DNA of 64,000 nucleotides, taken from the NCBI RefSeq assembly GCF_032854445.1, contig NC_088302.1:43998645-44062644 (forward strand), read 5' to 3'. The notes under the pieces are model-generated. The model was not told the DNA's origin. It worked only from the letters and a program-made list of their open reading frames with translations, and did no database searches. Each line of letters begins with the position of its first letter. Within the stretch, counting starts at the first letter, position 1. Of this stretch, positions 10,623-22,610 are shown piece after piece. The position numbers and the translations under genes were made by a program. Source of the stretch: Liolophura sinensis. Its lineage: Eukaryota > Mollusca > Polyplacophora > Chitonida > Chitonidae.

Positions 10623-12037
10623 TAACCGTTGGTTGAAACAAATCATTGCAACAATGTATCATTAGATTCATCTTTCATAGATAGATATACAATATTGCCA
10701 CGAATTTCTGCATTCAATGGTTATCATATATTTACATACTTATTAAACTGGAGTTTCCCCCAATATTAAAAGATATTTTGACCATAGTCAGATTTGTGAG
10801 TGAAGAAAAGTGGGTTGAAACATCGACACCTTGCCCTTGTGGATGACAAACTTCCCGCAACCGAACCAGTGCGAACTGGGTTCTAATCTGCAACCTATTT
10901 GGTGCTAGCTGAGCCTGAGCAGAATTTTAATGAATTGTCGTGCTAACAGACTGTTGTTATTTGTCATTATTTCCAAACGGAGGTATATATGTTTGGAATA
11001 ACTAGCGATATTAGTTGTGTTAGTCTGTTCCTCAGTTCCCCAACCCACGCCATCGTTCAGATCTCTGATAAACTGCGGTATACACAGTGTATGCTTTTCC
11101 TTTTCTTCAAACAAATGCATTTGGCATGTTTGGCATGAGTCTGTTGAATCCACAGGCTATTGTAATCGACAAAACGTTAATCATTGTCTCTCTTGAAAAC
11201 AGCACCACTTCTGTTTTCAAAGACTTTCAATTATACAAAATCACTCTAGTGTTTAAAATTATAAGCAATTTACTGCAGGGATTCTTGCTCACTTTCACAC
11301 GTCGTTTCCTGATGTGCCTCTCGCCGCGCGGCCGCGTGACCAGAGACGATAATGTCTCAATATCGAAGCCGTTGTGTTTCGTGGCCGAGCATACATGTCC
11401 ACGATTTTTATTTGCCCTAACCAATAACATAATCATAAAGGTAATTTCGACCTGGCTGCTTCGATGTTTCAAGTGTGATGTCGAGGAATGTCAATGACGA
11501 GCTCACGTGTTGTGGAATCAGATCGTGGTACAGCTAGCCTGACCCGCACGTGACCGGATAGAACTCGCCATTAATTATCATCCGGGCCTTTAGCTGGGAA
11601 ATTCCCTGTCGTCGTCGTGACTTCACATGAAGGACTTACTTTACGAAAGCAAATGCCAGATATTAAGTGCACATCAGAGGATTTGAGGAAATAAAATGGA
11701 ATTCTTAGCATATGGTCGATTGCATATAAGACCAAAAGTAGAACGACAGTTCCTTGTTGTCTCCATTCAGAAGACGTTTGGGTTTTCCAATAAAAGACGG
11801 ATCCCCGCTGATCAAGCGGATAAAATTGAGCTCACATGTATTCTCTCTGACACCATGTCAGACACCATGGTGTCAGAATCTAGCTTCTAGCGTCCTTATT
11901 CCACAAGGCTTTCTGGATTCATTACATGAGTGTTCAAGTGACTTGTGACGTCTCATAAATTGTAAGTAACATCTCTGCATGTTTTTATCTAATTCTACTT
12001 AAGCCATGGTGCCAGAATCGATTAGATCCGCTGATTA
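10623..12037. other. Unassigned sequence
   Basis: Only short, unsupported open frames were found, including overlapping ones on both strands at 11087-11497. A small repeated GACACCATG motif lies at 11849-11872. No gene was recognised. Confidence 0.4.
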
Positions 12038-12293
12038 ACACATTCAAAAAATCATTCTGTTAATTTTAAAAGAAGTCTGTTCTCTAAGTGATGCTAGAAT
12101 ATATTCTGTCATTTTAACATAATGTTCTATCACAGTCAACCTAATATCCTGATATTCTAACAGAATCTTTATGTTGAATTAACAGAATATGTGTTACATC
12201 TAACAGAATATTCTGCTGCATTAGCAGAATACATTCTATGTCGCTCAGACGAGAGACAGCCTTTTGAAACTAACAGATTAATTTTTTCAGTGT
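12038..12293. mobile_element. Palindrome-rich MITE, family P1
   Basis: A 256-bp AT-rich element with imperfect terminal inverted repeats: ACACATTCAAAAAATCATTC at the left, and ACACTGAAAAAATTAATCTG read inward from the right. The interior repeats the motif (T)AACAGAAT and its complement ATTCTGTT many times, making a chain of small palindromes. A second copy lies inverted at 35789-36146, matching end to end. There is no coding capacity, so any mobility would depend on a transposase elsewhere. Confidence 0.82.
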
Positions 12294-13410
12294 ATAACAT
12301 AGCAAAGTTATTCCGAGAACTGAGGTTATGTGACAAGAAGTTGCATTTCAGCGCTTGTCAATGTTTTTGAAGAGGGAGTCGTCGTCAAGAGGTTATGATA
12401 AAAGTCTTTCACATGAGGTGCAGGTCCTGGGACAAGGAATTTCTAAATTCCCTATCTCATACTGGTCATGTAGCCCGTGGATCAGTTCGTTTTTTCTGAC
12501 AGTCGAAACATCGTTCGGCCTGATAGGAATGGGTCACATGAAACTTTTTACCCAAAACACAAAATTAAAATCTCGCAAGAGAAAAGATGTGTCCTTTTCG
12601 CCCAGTGGCATCAGTTATCAACCAGTTAAATATCTGACTGTGACAGTTTGAAATGACAGCAACAAGGAGTCGTCGAGTGATAAGATTAGCACCTTGGAAA
12701 TATTGGTATTTGCATGAGCTTCTCTCACCCCAATTGAATAAATCTGGCGTGTGCGCCGTTGAGCTTGCCTGTTTACTACGTTCATTGTTTTTCACGTGCT
12801 ATCGTTCATTGGGCCTTTGTGATTATAAATATAAGCGTCATGTCCGACATTCATATACCATTCGTAGTCCGCAAAAGGCGTTCCAAGTCGATAATCGCAA
12901 GATCCATTTCCAAAATAACGTTTAACTGTAGCCCCCAAAGACAAAGATATGTAAGAAATTATACAAATAGGAAATAAAGCCGGTAAGACACAAGAGAGAA
13001 GCCGTCATCAGTTTTCAATGATGCCGGGCAGACAATGAATATTCCAGGCATGAATTCCATATCAAAGTTCAAATTCGTAGTCCGTGAATGAGTTCCAGGT
13101 CAAATAACAATTAAACAAGTATCTCAGCTATAGGATCTATAAGCTATAGGATCTTTATGCAGTCTAACTCTTGATAAACAGCACTTGATTTCCACCAATA
13201 TAGCTTGAAAATCTAATCACAGAAAAGATTGTCAATGTAGATGGTTTTCCCCTGTCCAAACGTTTTTCTTCATGTGCCCATGCTATCGTAGAAGGATGGA
13301 GTTGCGCATTTTGTAATAGAATAATGCATTGTTAAAAAGAACAAACAAAACACGAGCACAAGGTCTTGTTAGTCGATCCAAGCTTGTGCTCCTGCGGATT
13401 TTGTCCAAAA
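12294..13410. other. Unassigned sequence left of the LTR element
   Basis: Short frames at 12355-12651 and 12653-12977 show no family features and overlap frames on the other strand. No gene was recognised. Confidence 0.4.
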
Positions 13411-13560
13411 TGTGATGTTCTGTGTTAAATCACCCCTTTACACCACTGTATAAGCGCGCAGTGATACAATATAGCAGTTCGCGTCCAAGATGCCAGCCCA
13501 ACAAAATGTGTTCTGATGTTATAGCTTATGCTATCACAGTTTATGAAGTAGTTATATACA
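13411..13560 (+). repeat. 5' LTR
   Basis: 150 bp beginning TGTGATGTTCTG and ending TATATACA. It aligns along its full length with 16701-16851. By eye there are roughly 17-20 differences, so insertion is old. Confidence 0.9.
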
Positions 13561-14133
13561 GCAAATTGGCGACGAGGACGAGATCTGCCTAGGAAATGGA
13601 CGGACTCGAGCTCCGCTAGACCAGACAGGGCGACACGACTGGGAACAGCCTGAAACGGTGTTTGACAGCGCAACCACGTGCGTTACACGCAACAACAACA
13701 CCGGAGCTCTGCGAACTTACTGTAAGTTGTGAACTTTCATCGTAATATTTTGCCGAATAGCAGGTCTTATCGGTCACATTGGACCGTTTAATGAAAGTGA
13801 TGATGACTGGGAATCCTACAATGAGAGCCTGGAGCAGTATTTCATTGTAAATGAAATTTCTAACGAAATAAAGTCCCAGCTCTTCTAAGCTTGATTGAAA
13901 GCAAGACATATACGTTTGTAGTAGTTTGTGTGCAAAACATACAAACCAGCCACGAAATCCTTCCAACAACTGGTGTAACTTTTAGGGAACCATCTCAATC
14001 CAAAGCCTAGTGCTATTTCGCAGCGTTGCAGACTTCAGAAGCCAAACAGCTCGATCGTGTGTCAATTTCTGATTATGTTGCTGAAGTACGTAAACTTTAA
14101 CAACACTGTGAGTTCGGTGATAGCCTAAGCGAG

Positions 14134-14526
14134 ATGCTACGTGATAGGCTAGTATCAAGAATCCGTATTGAGAACATTCAGAAACGCCTATTTTCTGAAC
14201 GTGAGCTAACATTTCAAAAAGCTGTCGACATAGTAATTACTATGGAGGCCGCTGCCCAGGATGTTTCAGAGATGCGAAATGAGGCCAGTGAAGTAGACAA
14301 GTTTAATCGCAAGCCTAAACGTGAGATGTCAGAAAGGAAACATGATAAAAGTTCAGCTACCTCAACAGCCAGATCAGCGAAAATTGCTTCGCATGTAGAC
14401 GAAAACATGACCCTGATAAGTGTTACTTTCGAGATTAGGAATGTCATGCGTGCCACAGAAATGGGCACATGGCAAAATACTGTCCGAATAAGCGCAAGAA
14501 CAAAAAAAATCAAAGGGATCTGTTGA
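14134..14526 (+). pseudogene. gag remnant with zinc knuckle out of frame
   Basis: The first part (MLRDRLVSRIRIENIQKRLF, then LTFQKAVDIVITMEAA) is typical of the C-terminal half of Ty3/Gypsy Gag. The nucleic-acid-binding CCHC knuckle (C-x2-C-x4-H-x4-C) is present at 14442-14483 but in another frame, so a frameshift lies between. Upstream Gag sequence (about 13600-14133) is broken by stops. Confidence 0.82.
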
Positions 14527-14572
14527 AGTTGTTAACAAAGATTCTGACAGTGACCTAGGTGAAATTGCCAGT

Positions 14573-14881
14573 TTGTGTTTCAGTATATTTGGCAAAGCTG
14601 ATCAGGTCATCTGGGTGTATCCAAAGGTGTCCGGAATTAAACTGGACATGGAGATAGATACTGGTACTGCAGTTTCAGTTATATCTTTGGCTGACTACAA
14701 AAGACTGTATGAGCATCTGAAACTAAAATCGTCTTCAGCAATCTCCGGAACATACACTGGTGAAGAGATTCAGCTAGATGGGAAATTATGTGTATCTGTA
14801 GAGTGCGGTGGTGAAACACGTAACTTAGGCTTGTATGTGGTAAACACTAGTGGACCAGCATTATTTGGCCGAGACTGCTGA
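14573..14881 (+). pseudogene. Retroviral-type aspartic protease remnant
   Basis: About 100 residues keep the active-site triad D-T-G (Asp codon at 14657) in MEIDTGTAVSVIS, and the C-terminal GPALFGRD motif. The frame then meets a TGA at 14879; the conserved motif continues in another frame, implying a small deletion. In an intact element this enzyme cleaves the Gag-Pol polyprotein. Confidence 0.85.
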
Positions 14882-14984
14882 GAGCAATCTCAGATTTGTT
14901 CACTGATGAGATTTTGTCTGCCTAACACTAAAATTGTGTTAAAGGACAATAGTAAACCAGTTTTTTTCAGGCTGGGCAAACCCC

Positions 14985-15620
14985 ATTTGATTTGAAACCT
15001 GAAACTGAGACTGAACTTAAACGTCTTGAAGACTCTGGAATTCTTAGTAAAGTTCAGTGGAGTGAATAGGTTTCTCCTATAGTGCCTGTTGTTAAACGCA
15101 ATGGCTCTGTAAGAATTTGTGGTGATGGTGTCAGTCAATCCACAACTGAAAGTTGATAAGTATCCACTTCCAACAACAGAAGAAACTCTCACTAAACTGT
15201 CAAAAGTCTTTTCAAAGATAGTCTTACACCAAGCATATCGCTATATGGAGATTGATAATGAGTGTAAGAAATACCTTATTAACGCACACTTAGGCTTATA
15301 CCAGTACAGACTGGTGTTTGGCATATCATCTGCCCCAGCGCTTTGGATGATGCCCATTGTATTTTGAACGACATTATCATGGCAGGTGAATCTGAACATC
15401 AGAACTTGGCCATTGTAGAAATGGTTTTTCAACGTTTGAAAGACAATAACCTTCGCATTAACTCAGGTAAGTGTGAATTCTTGAAATCTACAATAACCTA
15501 TTGTGGTCACGAAATCTCTGCTGACGGTATAGGGAAGACAACCCAGAAAGTAAGGGCCATGGTAGAAGCGCCACGCCCACATGACGTGCCACAGTTACGA
15601 TGTAGTAGCTTACATTTCAA
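14985..15620 (+). pseudogene. Reverse transcriptase remnant with altered active site
   Basis: Recognisable Ty3/Gypsy RT blocks: LKRLEDSGILSKVQWSE, VNPQLKVDKYPLPTTEETL, YQYRLVFGISSAP and LRINSGKCEFLKSTITYCGH. There is an in-frame stop near 15067, and a frame change between 15119-15367 and 15343-15642. The catalytic Asp of motif A is a Val codon (15221-15223), and the YLDD box reads ILND (15361-15372). Two of the three catalytic acids are therefore missing. After the connection region the frame jumps directly to pre-integrase sequence near 15615, so RNase H is deleted. Confidence 0.87.
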
Positions 15621-16129
15621 CTTACTACAGTCGGCGAGATGAACTGTCGGTGTATAACGGCTGCTTGTTATGGGGTATCCGGGTGATTGTGCTGTTGCCG
15701 GTACGTTCCCGTGTTCTTCAGGAACTGGGTGTTGGTCACCCGGGTGTAGTTAAGATGAATGCCTTGGCCCGTAGTTATGTTTGGTGGCCTGGTATTGACT
15801 GTGACATTGAGAAAACTGTTAAGCAGTGTTCGGGATGTCAATTCCATCAGGAAATTTCCCAGACAGTCCCACTGCATTCATGGGAGTGGCCATCCCATCC
15901 CAATGTCAAGTTGTCAAAAAACCTTCTTTCGTATGGAAATACGCCTCATACTAGGACTACGGAGAGTCCAGCGCGAATTTTCATGGGGAGACAACTCCGT
16001 AGTAGGCTGGACGCATTAAAATCTGACATAAGGAAACGTGTGAATGATAAAGCGTACCAGCAGTCCTTGTGGGAGAGACAGTGCTTGTTAGTGATTACCA
16101 TGGAAACCAGAAATGGGTCACTGGTGTGA
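15621..16129 (+). pseudogene. Integrase remnant: zinc-binding domain kept, catalytic core deleted
   Basis: The N-terminal zinc-binding region is recognisable (GHPGVVKMNALARSYVWWPG, then CSGC at 15827-15838). The first His of the HHCC set appears to be Gly. Right after WEWPSHP (about 15900) the frame continues with LLSYGNTPHTRTTESPARIF, which belongs after the DDE core. Roughly the whole catalytic core is therefore absent. Confidence 0.85.
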
Positions 16130-16443
16130 TTCAGGATAGACTTGGGCCAGTGAACTATTCCTTTATAGTAGATAACATGACTTGAAAACGCAATGTAGAT
16201 CAGATACGCAGTACCAAGTTACCTGTTACTCTGCGTTTGCCAGCGCATGATCCAGTAATTGTGCCAACCTATCGCGATTCGTTGCAGGACAGTGTTCCTA
16301 AACCAATACCATCCGAACTGGCTGCACCGAACCATGTAGATAAATCTATCTCTGATCCCATACCAGTTAATGTGTTTCGCCATGAAACTGAGAGACACTA
16401 CCCATTGAGACAGAGAAAACCACCAGACAGGTTAGATTTATGA
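16130..16443 (+). pseudogene. Integrase C-terminal and pol tail remnant
   Basis: The segment starts with a stop-interrupted stretch containing NVDQIRSTKLPVTLRLP. It then continues from 16237 to a TGA at 16441-16443 with a Pro-rich tail ending YPLRQRKPPDRLDL, an ending typical of this Gypsy group. Confidence 0.75.
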
Positions 16444-16700
16444 TCACTGTGTTAGGGGCAGAATAATCCCCTGTGAACACCAAGCCAGGGTAGGTTTCAC
16501 CCCTGTGCTTTTCAGTACATCTGTAATGATGACTTGTTGAACTGTTTCTTGACTACTAATAAAGTTGATGAACATTTGACTTTCAAGTCGGATTCGTTGA
16601 TCTACAGTTTCGATCCCTTGTTTATTTTATGTTGAGAGTTCGTTGGGCAACATTGTTATGTAACACATTGTATTGTGGTTCTAATCCAAGCGTGAGGAGA

Positions 16701-16851
16701 TGTGATGTTCTGGGTTAAATCCCTGCTGACACACCACTGTATATGCGCGCAGTGATACAATAAAGCAGTTCGTGTCCAAGATGGCAGCCCAAAGAAATGT
16801 GTTCTGTTGTTATAGCTCATGCTAGCACAGTTTATCAGGTAGTTTTATACA
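16701..16851 (+). repeat. 3' LTR
   Basis: 151 bp, partner of 13411-13560, preceded by a purine-rich tract. It includes the shared block GCGCGCAGTGATACAATA. Confidence 0.9.
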
Positions 16852-17454
16852 ACACAGATGACATGCAACTAAAAACGGCTAAACCGGGAATGGTTTTTTG
16901 ATGGGTTTATACCAGTAAGCATATAGGATCGATGTGATAGGTTGCTTTTTCTACTTCTTTTGTAATCATTCATTTACCATTCGCAAAACCATAAGGATAC
17001 GTTCCGAGTCGATAATCACACGGATCATTTCCAAAGCTACCTAAAACACCAGTGCCCAAAGGATTGTATGTTAGAAATAATATATAAACACTACATAAAG
17101 CTGATAACATTGCAAAGAAGCAGTCGCCAGTTATCACTGATGCAGGTATGAGGGTCTAATAAACATTGACATCCAACTCAAATTTCAAACGTTTGTGAAT
17201 ATTTGTCCAGGTCGAACAAAAATACAGGCCTCTTGCTCACGCTTTGATTGTGGCTGTTCATAAAAGCATCCTGTTCATGGAATAAACATGAATACTTATA
17301 CAGCCCCGGGTTAAGCGAAAACAGATTCAGGTACATGTATATGACAATAATGAAACAGATTGCGACAGATCATGAATGCTTTGTTCGTATTTGCATACCA
17401 GATAGCTAAACGTTAGAATTTTACAAAAAAACTTAGGTTGAGGGCGTTAGACGG
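16852..17454. other. Unassigned sequence right of the LTR element
   Basis: Around 16960-17130 it resembles 12830-13020 (CGTTCCAAGTCGATAATC / CGTTCCGAGTCGATAATC; GAAGCCGTCATC / GAAGCAGTCGCC). The LTR element therefore seems to sit between two diverged copies of a local duplication. No gene was recognised. Confidence 0.5.
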
Positions 17455-17467
17455 AGTGCCCTTGGCA

Positions 17468-17533
<66 letters not shown>

Positions 17534-17545
17534 GCCAAAGGCACT
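17455..17545. repeat. (TA)n tract flanked by 12-bp inverted arms
   Basis: About 60 bp of alternating TA (17471-17531) lies between AGTGCCCTTGGC (17455-17466) and GCCAAAGGCACT (17534-17545), which are reverse complements with one mismatch. The whole can fold as one long hairpin. Confidence 0.9.
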
Positions 17546-18859
17546 TTGGTATGCTGCTAGAAATCCCATACTCACCAACGCTTCTAAAGTACCCAATACA
17601 CTATGATTGGACATGCAATATATTAACTTTGCATCGGACTTTTGCTATAAAACCCCCGATAACCTTTAACAGAAGCCGATACTTGAATTCAAAGTAAACA
17701 GATTTGACCTGATTTAAACACAGTTCTTAGCTGTACATATCCCTGTTGGCCTTTGATAATGTTAACCTGTACAAAATATGTGGCAAGTTTTATCACATAA
17801 GTCGGTCGTTTATGTGTCATTGGAGGACAAGTGACAGCTATAAGAAATGATATATTCCGAGTTGCTCTGTTCTACGCCTTACAATATAATATCGAACTGA
17901 ACGTGAGCCATATGGATGCTTTCTTTCTGAAGTTCTTGTGCGGGCTGCCATACAACAAAAGAGGGCTTCTACAATTCCTTCTGCTACGTGCTTCCGGAAT
18001 ATAAAGTCAAACAGCAGAGAATGTAGTCGAGGCTTTTAAGTTGATTGCTGGTTGACGTATCGATTATTCAGGTTTCAAATTACAGGCAATGAATTCAGTT
18101 TAGAGTCAGTGTACTCTAATTGCTATAATACATGCCACATCGTAACAACGTTCTTTTGAGCAGTTTCCAATGTGAATAACTTTGGTATAGAAAGTAGTGG
18201 TAATATTTCCTTTTGACCTTGGTAACTACATTCATATAAGCGGACAACTAAACAGGCTGAAGCCTTGGATGCTTGATGCTTCGCAAATGATAGGATGGCA
18301 TCTTGAAAAATGGTCGTCAAAATAACACAAAACCAAATGTAAAAAGGACTTATGTTTTACGTCTGTAACCTGTTCACGAATATTTTAAAATACCTACCAT
18401 ACTCTTAGAAACTTATCTCTGCAAACTAATTTCTCTCCAATTTCCCATGATAGCGCCTTATTGCCTTGTAGAGTTGACCTTTATCAGGGAACAACACTTC
18501 ATGCTTATTCCGTGCCATCCATCAACCATTGTTTGACTCATATCGCCAATTATGAGAAGTCGGTACCTCTTGTGTCTTTGAGAACGGTTGATAGTGCCTT
18601 GGTAAATGACGTTCGATATCATCGTTTATAAAAAGGACATGAATAATTCATAATGTCCAATCGGCATTGAGAGGACGGAGGCCCTTCACACTTCGACAGA
18701 GAGCGGTAGGACAAACAGATCAGGTACCGCAAGTCTGTACAAATCTCTCATCAATTTGAGCAGATATCTGAACACACCGCTTTCCTTCACATGGCATGGA
18801 CACCTAGGAACGTACCATTTTTGTACTCTCATCGTCTTAGGGAAAATCACTCTAGAACA
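17546..18859. other. Unassigned sequence
   Basis: No gene or clear repeat was seen. The only frame of note (minus, 18123-18320) has no family features. Confidence 0.4.
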
Positions 18860-19015
18860 GGTGCGTTTTCAAGCCTTACTCAAGAATATTTGACCTATAC
18901 GAGGGCGGCCTGCATTATGGTTGGAGGAAAGCGGGAGCGCTCGGCGAAGCCCAATATCATACGAGGTTGCGTTGTGACCTTCCCACTTACAATCAGAGAC
19001 AAAGCCAGCACGCAG
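18860..19015 (-). mobile_element. Degraded SINE family 1 fragment
   Basis: On the minus strand it retains the diagnostic tail end (CTTACTCAAGAATATTTGACC on the plus strand), CATTATGGTTGGAGGAAAG and the CCCGGG-like region, with many substitutions. Confidence 0.7.
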
Positions 19016-20117
19016 CCAGACAAACGTAGAATGTCCATGTCATTAGATCAGTTGTCCTATCACCCAACCCTGGCCAATAAAAGATCATTCAAATCTCAAA
19101 TGATAGGGCACATGACGTGAATGTTCACAGATTAATTATTTGGGGAACAAGATGACCATGTAAAATGTTATCTCAGTGAAAGGCATCAGGATGATAGAAT
19201 GCTGTGATTAGCTTGCATCATTTCTCAGTGTTATGTACGATCAAATTAATCAGTAGTCAGGCGGAAGAGGAGCATCCAAAACTATTTCAGGAAGAGGGAA
19301 AGAGACCTTTGATGTATTAAGCATGAAATCTTTAAATATAAATATTGTCAATTTCCAAACATCTTATTAATCATGAGACCAACTCTTGTTTGACTGGAGA
19401 ATAACGCGCTTGGGAAACCCCCGTCAAGTATTTTCCCTTTGGCACTGGAAAAAGCCCACGTCGCTGTTCCCAATATGGCGCCACCCTATGACTACAAACC
19501 AAGTCATCGCTTATACGCTGGTATCTGGAATTGTTGAATTACTTCTTCCCCTGAAACAGAAGGTTATTATGCGAGGTGTAATAACAGCCGTATATTCATG
19601 ATTCCAATCAATCTTCTCCACCGACAGGTATCCACTGTGAAGCGAATACCGAGAGTTTCCAGGAAACGCTTTCACTTTTAGTACCGGAAGGTTTCAAGAC
19701 AGCTGTTATATCGAGCAAGATACAAATCAAACCATGATAGAATCTAGCATTTGATGGCCTTGTCGCAGGGGTAAACATCTAAATCTCCAGTGATCATTGA
19801 AAACGGGCGTCTCACCGCTGCCCAGATTCATGGCGAATTCTGGTCACCCTGGCGCCAAGCATTTGTTCACATTGACAACATGATTGCCTTGTCCTTCAAA
19901 AACAGCCTTTTTATTCCAATAAATCTCATAAAGTCCAACTGATTAGGGGCTAGGGTTGAATTAACGACTGTCAGTCTCTATGTCGGGATACCAGTGCAGA
20001 ATTTCACACGATGCAAGTTCATTGGGTTGCGTTCATTCTTTGCAGAAAGGTGTGTGTGCTACATTGCGTTTTCACAGCAGGACTGTCATATAGAGCAAGT
20101 ATATATGTCATATATGC
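19016..20117. other. Unassigned sequence
   Basis: No gene or repeat was recognised. Confidence 0.4.
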
Positions 20118-20118
20118 A

Positions 20119-20180
<62 letters not shown>
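20118..20180. repeat. (TA)n microsatellite
   Basis: About 60 bp of uninterrupted TA dinucleotide. The apparent YIYI open frames over it are artefacts. Confidence 0.95.
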
Positions 20181-20182
<2 letters not shown>

Positions 20183-20545
20183 TGAGTGATTCTAGACCAG
20201 TGACATCTAATAAATTGCAATTAACATAACTGCATTATATTTTCATTTTAATCTAACTCCGTTAAAGTCATAGTGCTAGGAGGCGTGTAATTTGCTGCTA
20301 TTTATGCGTTAACATGAAGAGTTAGAATAAAACGTTGACTGAGGTAATTTGACAAGATGCCGCATTTCACCGGTTACGTATGACCGTTTTCCACCCATCA
20401 CACTGTCATCGCTGATATCGTTTTATTCTCTGTGCTGTGCGTCTCAGCACATTGTTTACATACCGTTATATGATATTGTACCTTCACTCTGAGTGGTTGA
20501 AGTGTAAAGGAATGAATTATATGTGTAAAAGGCATCTTTGATATT

Positions 20546-20776
20546 TCTTTATTTGTTTATTTGATGGGCATTCACGCCTTACTCAAGACTATTTCACTTA
20601 TTCCACCACCCCCAGCACTGTGGTGGGGGGAAAACGAACAGAGCCCGGGGGAAACCCACGACCAACCGCAGGCTGCTAAGAGATCTTCCCATTTACTACC
20701 GGCGAGGAAGTTGGACTCAAACTCACAGGTCATTGCGCCGCGCTGGCGTGCTAAGCCCTCGGCCAAGGAGGCACAG
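20546..20776 (-). mobile_element. SINE family 1 with 11-bp target duplication
   Basis: A near full-length minus-strand copy with its AT-rich tail at the left and its tRNA-like head at the right (GGCGTGCTAAGCCCTCGGCC). Direct repeats TCTTTGATATT lie at 20535-20545 and 20777-20787. Confidence 0.9.
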
Positions 20777-20787
20777 TCTTTGATATT

Positions 20788-21837
20788 GCTTAACACTGAA
20801 AGACTTCAGTGATCTCCCTTTGACATTGATGTCGACGAGTGCTTAAATTGGTTCTACATACCTCGCACGGACAACGTCATCTCGCCATAGATACTGTAAT
20901 TAAGGCCTGTACTGTTGAAAAAATTCTTATATCTCAATGGCACTGCGCGAAAGTTTGGAGATATATATTTATTTATTTAAATTGACAAATCTATTACATA
21001 AACAGTAATGAAAACTGTGCCCTCGTGTAAGGAATATAACTTGTTTTGTTACCCGTTCACCAAACTGCCTCGGTCTAAGCGGCAAAAGACTTCCACCATG
21101 CTGAGCAGGGAATTCGTAAAGTGGTCACATGTCTACTCCTGACACCCTCTCCTGGAATTATCCATCCTTTCATACTCCTTACAGCGCATGTGTCGCTCGC
21201 GACGATCGCTTTACGTCACTACCACCACTGGCAAATTTTATACAGAAATCGTGAACAACGACCTCTGGGGTTAAGGTGATGGAGCAGAAAGTGATCTCAG
21301 AAAACACAAACCTTTCATCCTTTGTTTCTATTAATACTAAATATAGATGCATTATCTTTATTTGAAATGTGCCCATAATGGTTCCAATGAACACCTGATA
21401 CAATTTTATTGATGAATACTAAATGTAGGTCCGCGAAAGAATGTCAGTGATGAGGCCAAGTCTAAATTTGCCAACTCAGTCGCACTGGCTCCAAAGGTCA
21501 GTTTGCCTAGTGCTATTAATGATGTAAAGGAAACGTCGAGAGCGGCGTACACGCTGTAATGAGTATGCCACACTCTTTACAACATATACCCGTGTCATTC
21601 GAGACTTTCGTCCATGCTAATCACCTTTCACTGGCCAAAAATTACGCAGCTAGTCAGCTTTGTCTTTCCAATTCACATTATCTGTTAAACAGTGCATTAA
21701 TTTTATTGTTGTTGTACATGAAAAAAGTAAAAATACGTGAATAACTTTTGATATGAATCAGTGCCTGAGCTTTGTGACAGTCGCATGCTTTATCCGTGAT
21801 CCCGATCTATTAGGGTTTCGTTTCCTCCGACGATAAT
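20788..21837. other. Unassigned sequence
   Basis: No gene or repeat was recognised. Confidence 0.4.
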
Positions 21838-21905
21838 CGTATTACACTGTCGTATAAGTGAAATATTCTTGAGTACAACGTAAAAACATAATTTGAAATA
21901 AATAA
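21838..21905 (+). mobile_element. SINE family 1, 3' end only
   Basis: Keeps GTCGTATAAGTGAAATATTC, TTGAGTACAACGTAAAA and an (AAAT)n tail; the 5' part is truncated. Confidence 0.8.
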
Positions 21906-22061
21906 ATCATTTGGGTTTCTTTGATACCAGTTTCAATAAATGTTGACCGAAACACATCAAAAATTAACTGAGAAAATTTGTATATTTATAACATGCATAT
22001 AAAACTTTTATGAAGCGGTTTAAATAAGATTACGTTCGTTCCTTACGTCTGCATGTATGTA

Positions 22062-22438
22062 TGCTTTGCTTTTTTCGTCGTGCTTAGAAATTTTTTAATT
22101 AACAATTTTTCAGTCATACAACACAAAGGAGTGAATATGTGTGTGTGCATGTATACTGTGTCTTCTTTTGATAGGGGGAGTCCATGCTGCCAAGGTGAAG
22201 CCGTCATTGAGGTATCAGGCTGTGTATCAGACACTAGACATGACACCAACTAATCACATTATACGGACACCGGGCCAACCAATCCGGTTTCCTTGCTTTC
22301 CCTTGTCAGTATGAAGCGTCAAGCGAAGCCGCAAAGAAATAGCAGTTTTAAAGTCTTTGGTATGACCTGACCCGGATTTGATCACGGGATCTCCTGATTT
22401 CGGTGTGGACGCTCTTACCATCAGCCACCGAAGCGGTA
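22062..22438 (-). mobile_element. Diverged SINE family 2 copy
   Basis: Shares CAACAATTTTTCAGTCATA-like sequence at its left part, the AGTTTTAAAGTCTTTGGT block, and a tRNA-like right end (GGACGCTCTTACCATCAGCC). The middle differs from the other family 2 copies. Confidence 0.7.
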
Positions 22439-22513
22439 AATGGTTATTTAGACCAAGTTCGTTGAGGGTTGGGAGGGGGGGTAGGTGCTCATAAATGTAC
22501 TTGTTTTCGTGAG

Positions 22514-22610
22514 AGGCCTATTGGCCGAATGGTTGACATTAATTGCTGCTCGGTGCCTGACATCATTAGTTTGAAACCCGGATTGGTGTCAGGCACGAGA
22601 CAGTCTCTAA
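22514..22610 (+). repeat. tRNA-like SINE head
   Basis: A-box-like TGGCCGAATGGTT and B-box-like AGTTTGAAACCCGG are spaced as in a tRNA-derived promoter. No cloverleaf with a sensible anticodon could be drawn, and no body of a known family follows. Confidence 0.45.

Larger units (their letters stand above)
13411..16851 (+). mobile_element. Decayed Ty3/Gypsy LTR retrotransposon, internally deleted
   Basis: A 3.4-kb element with two LTRs (13411-13560 and 16701-16851) and gag, protease, reverse transcriptase, integrase and a C-terminal extension in that order, the usual Ty3/Gypsy layout. The remnants look like the K02A2.6-type polyprotein. The reading frame is broken repeatedly. RNase H and the integrase catalytic core are missing, and key reverse transcriptase residues are changed, so the element is dead. 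A tract beginning AAATTGGCGACGAGGA just inside the 5' LTR is the likely primer-binding site, and GCGTGAGGAGA before the 3' LTR is the polypurine tract. No matching target duplication was found at the outer ends. Confidence 0.93.
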
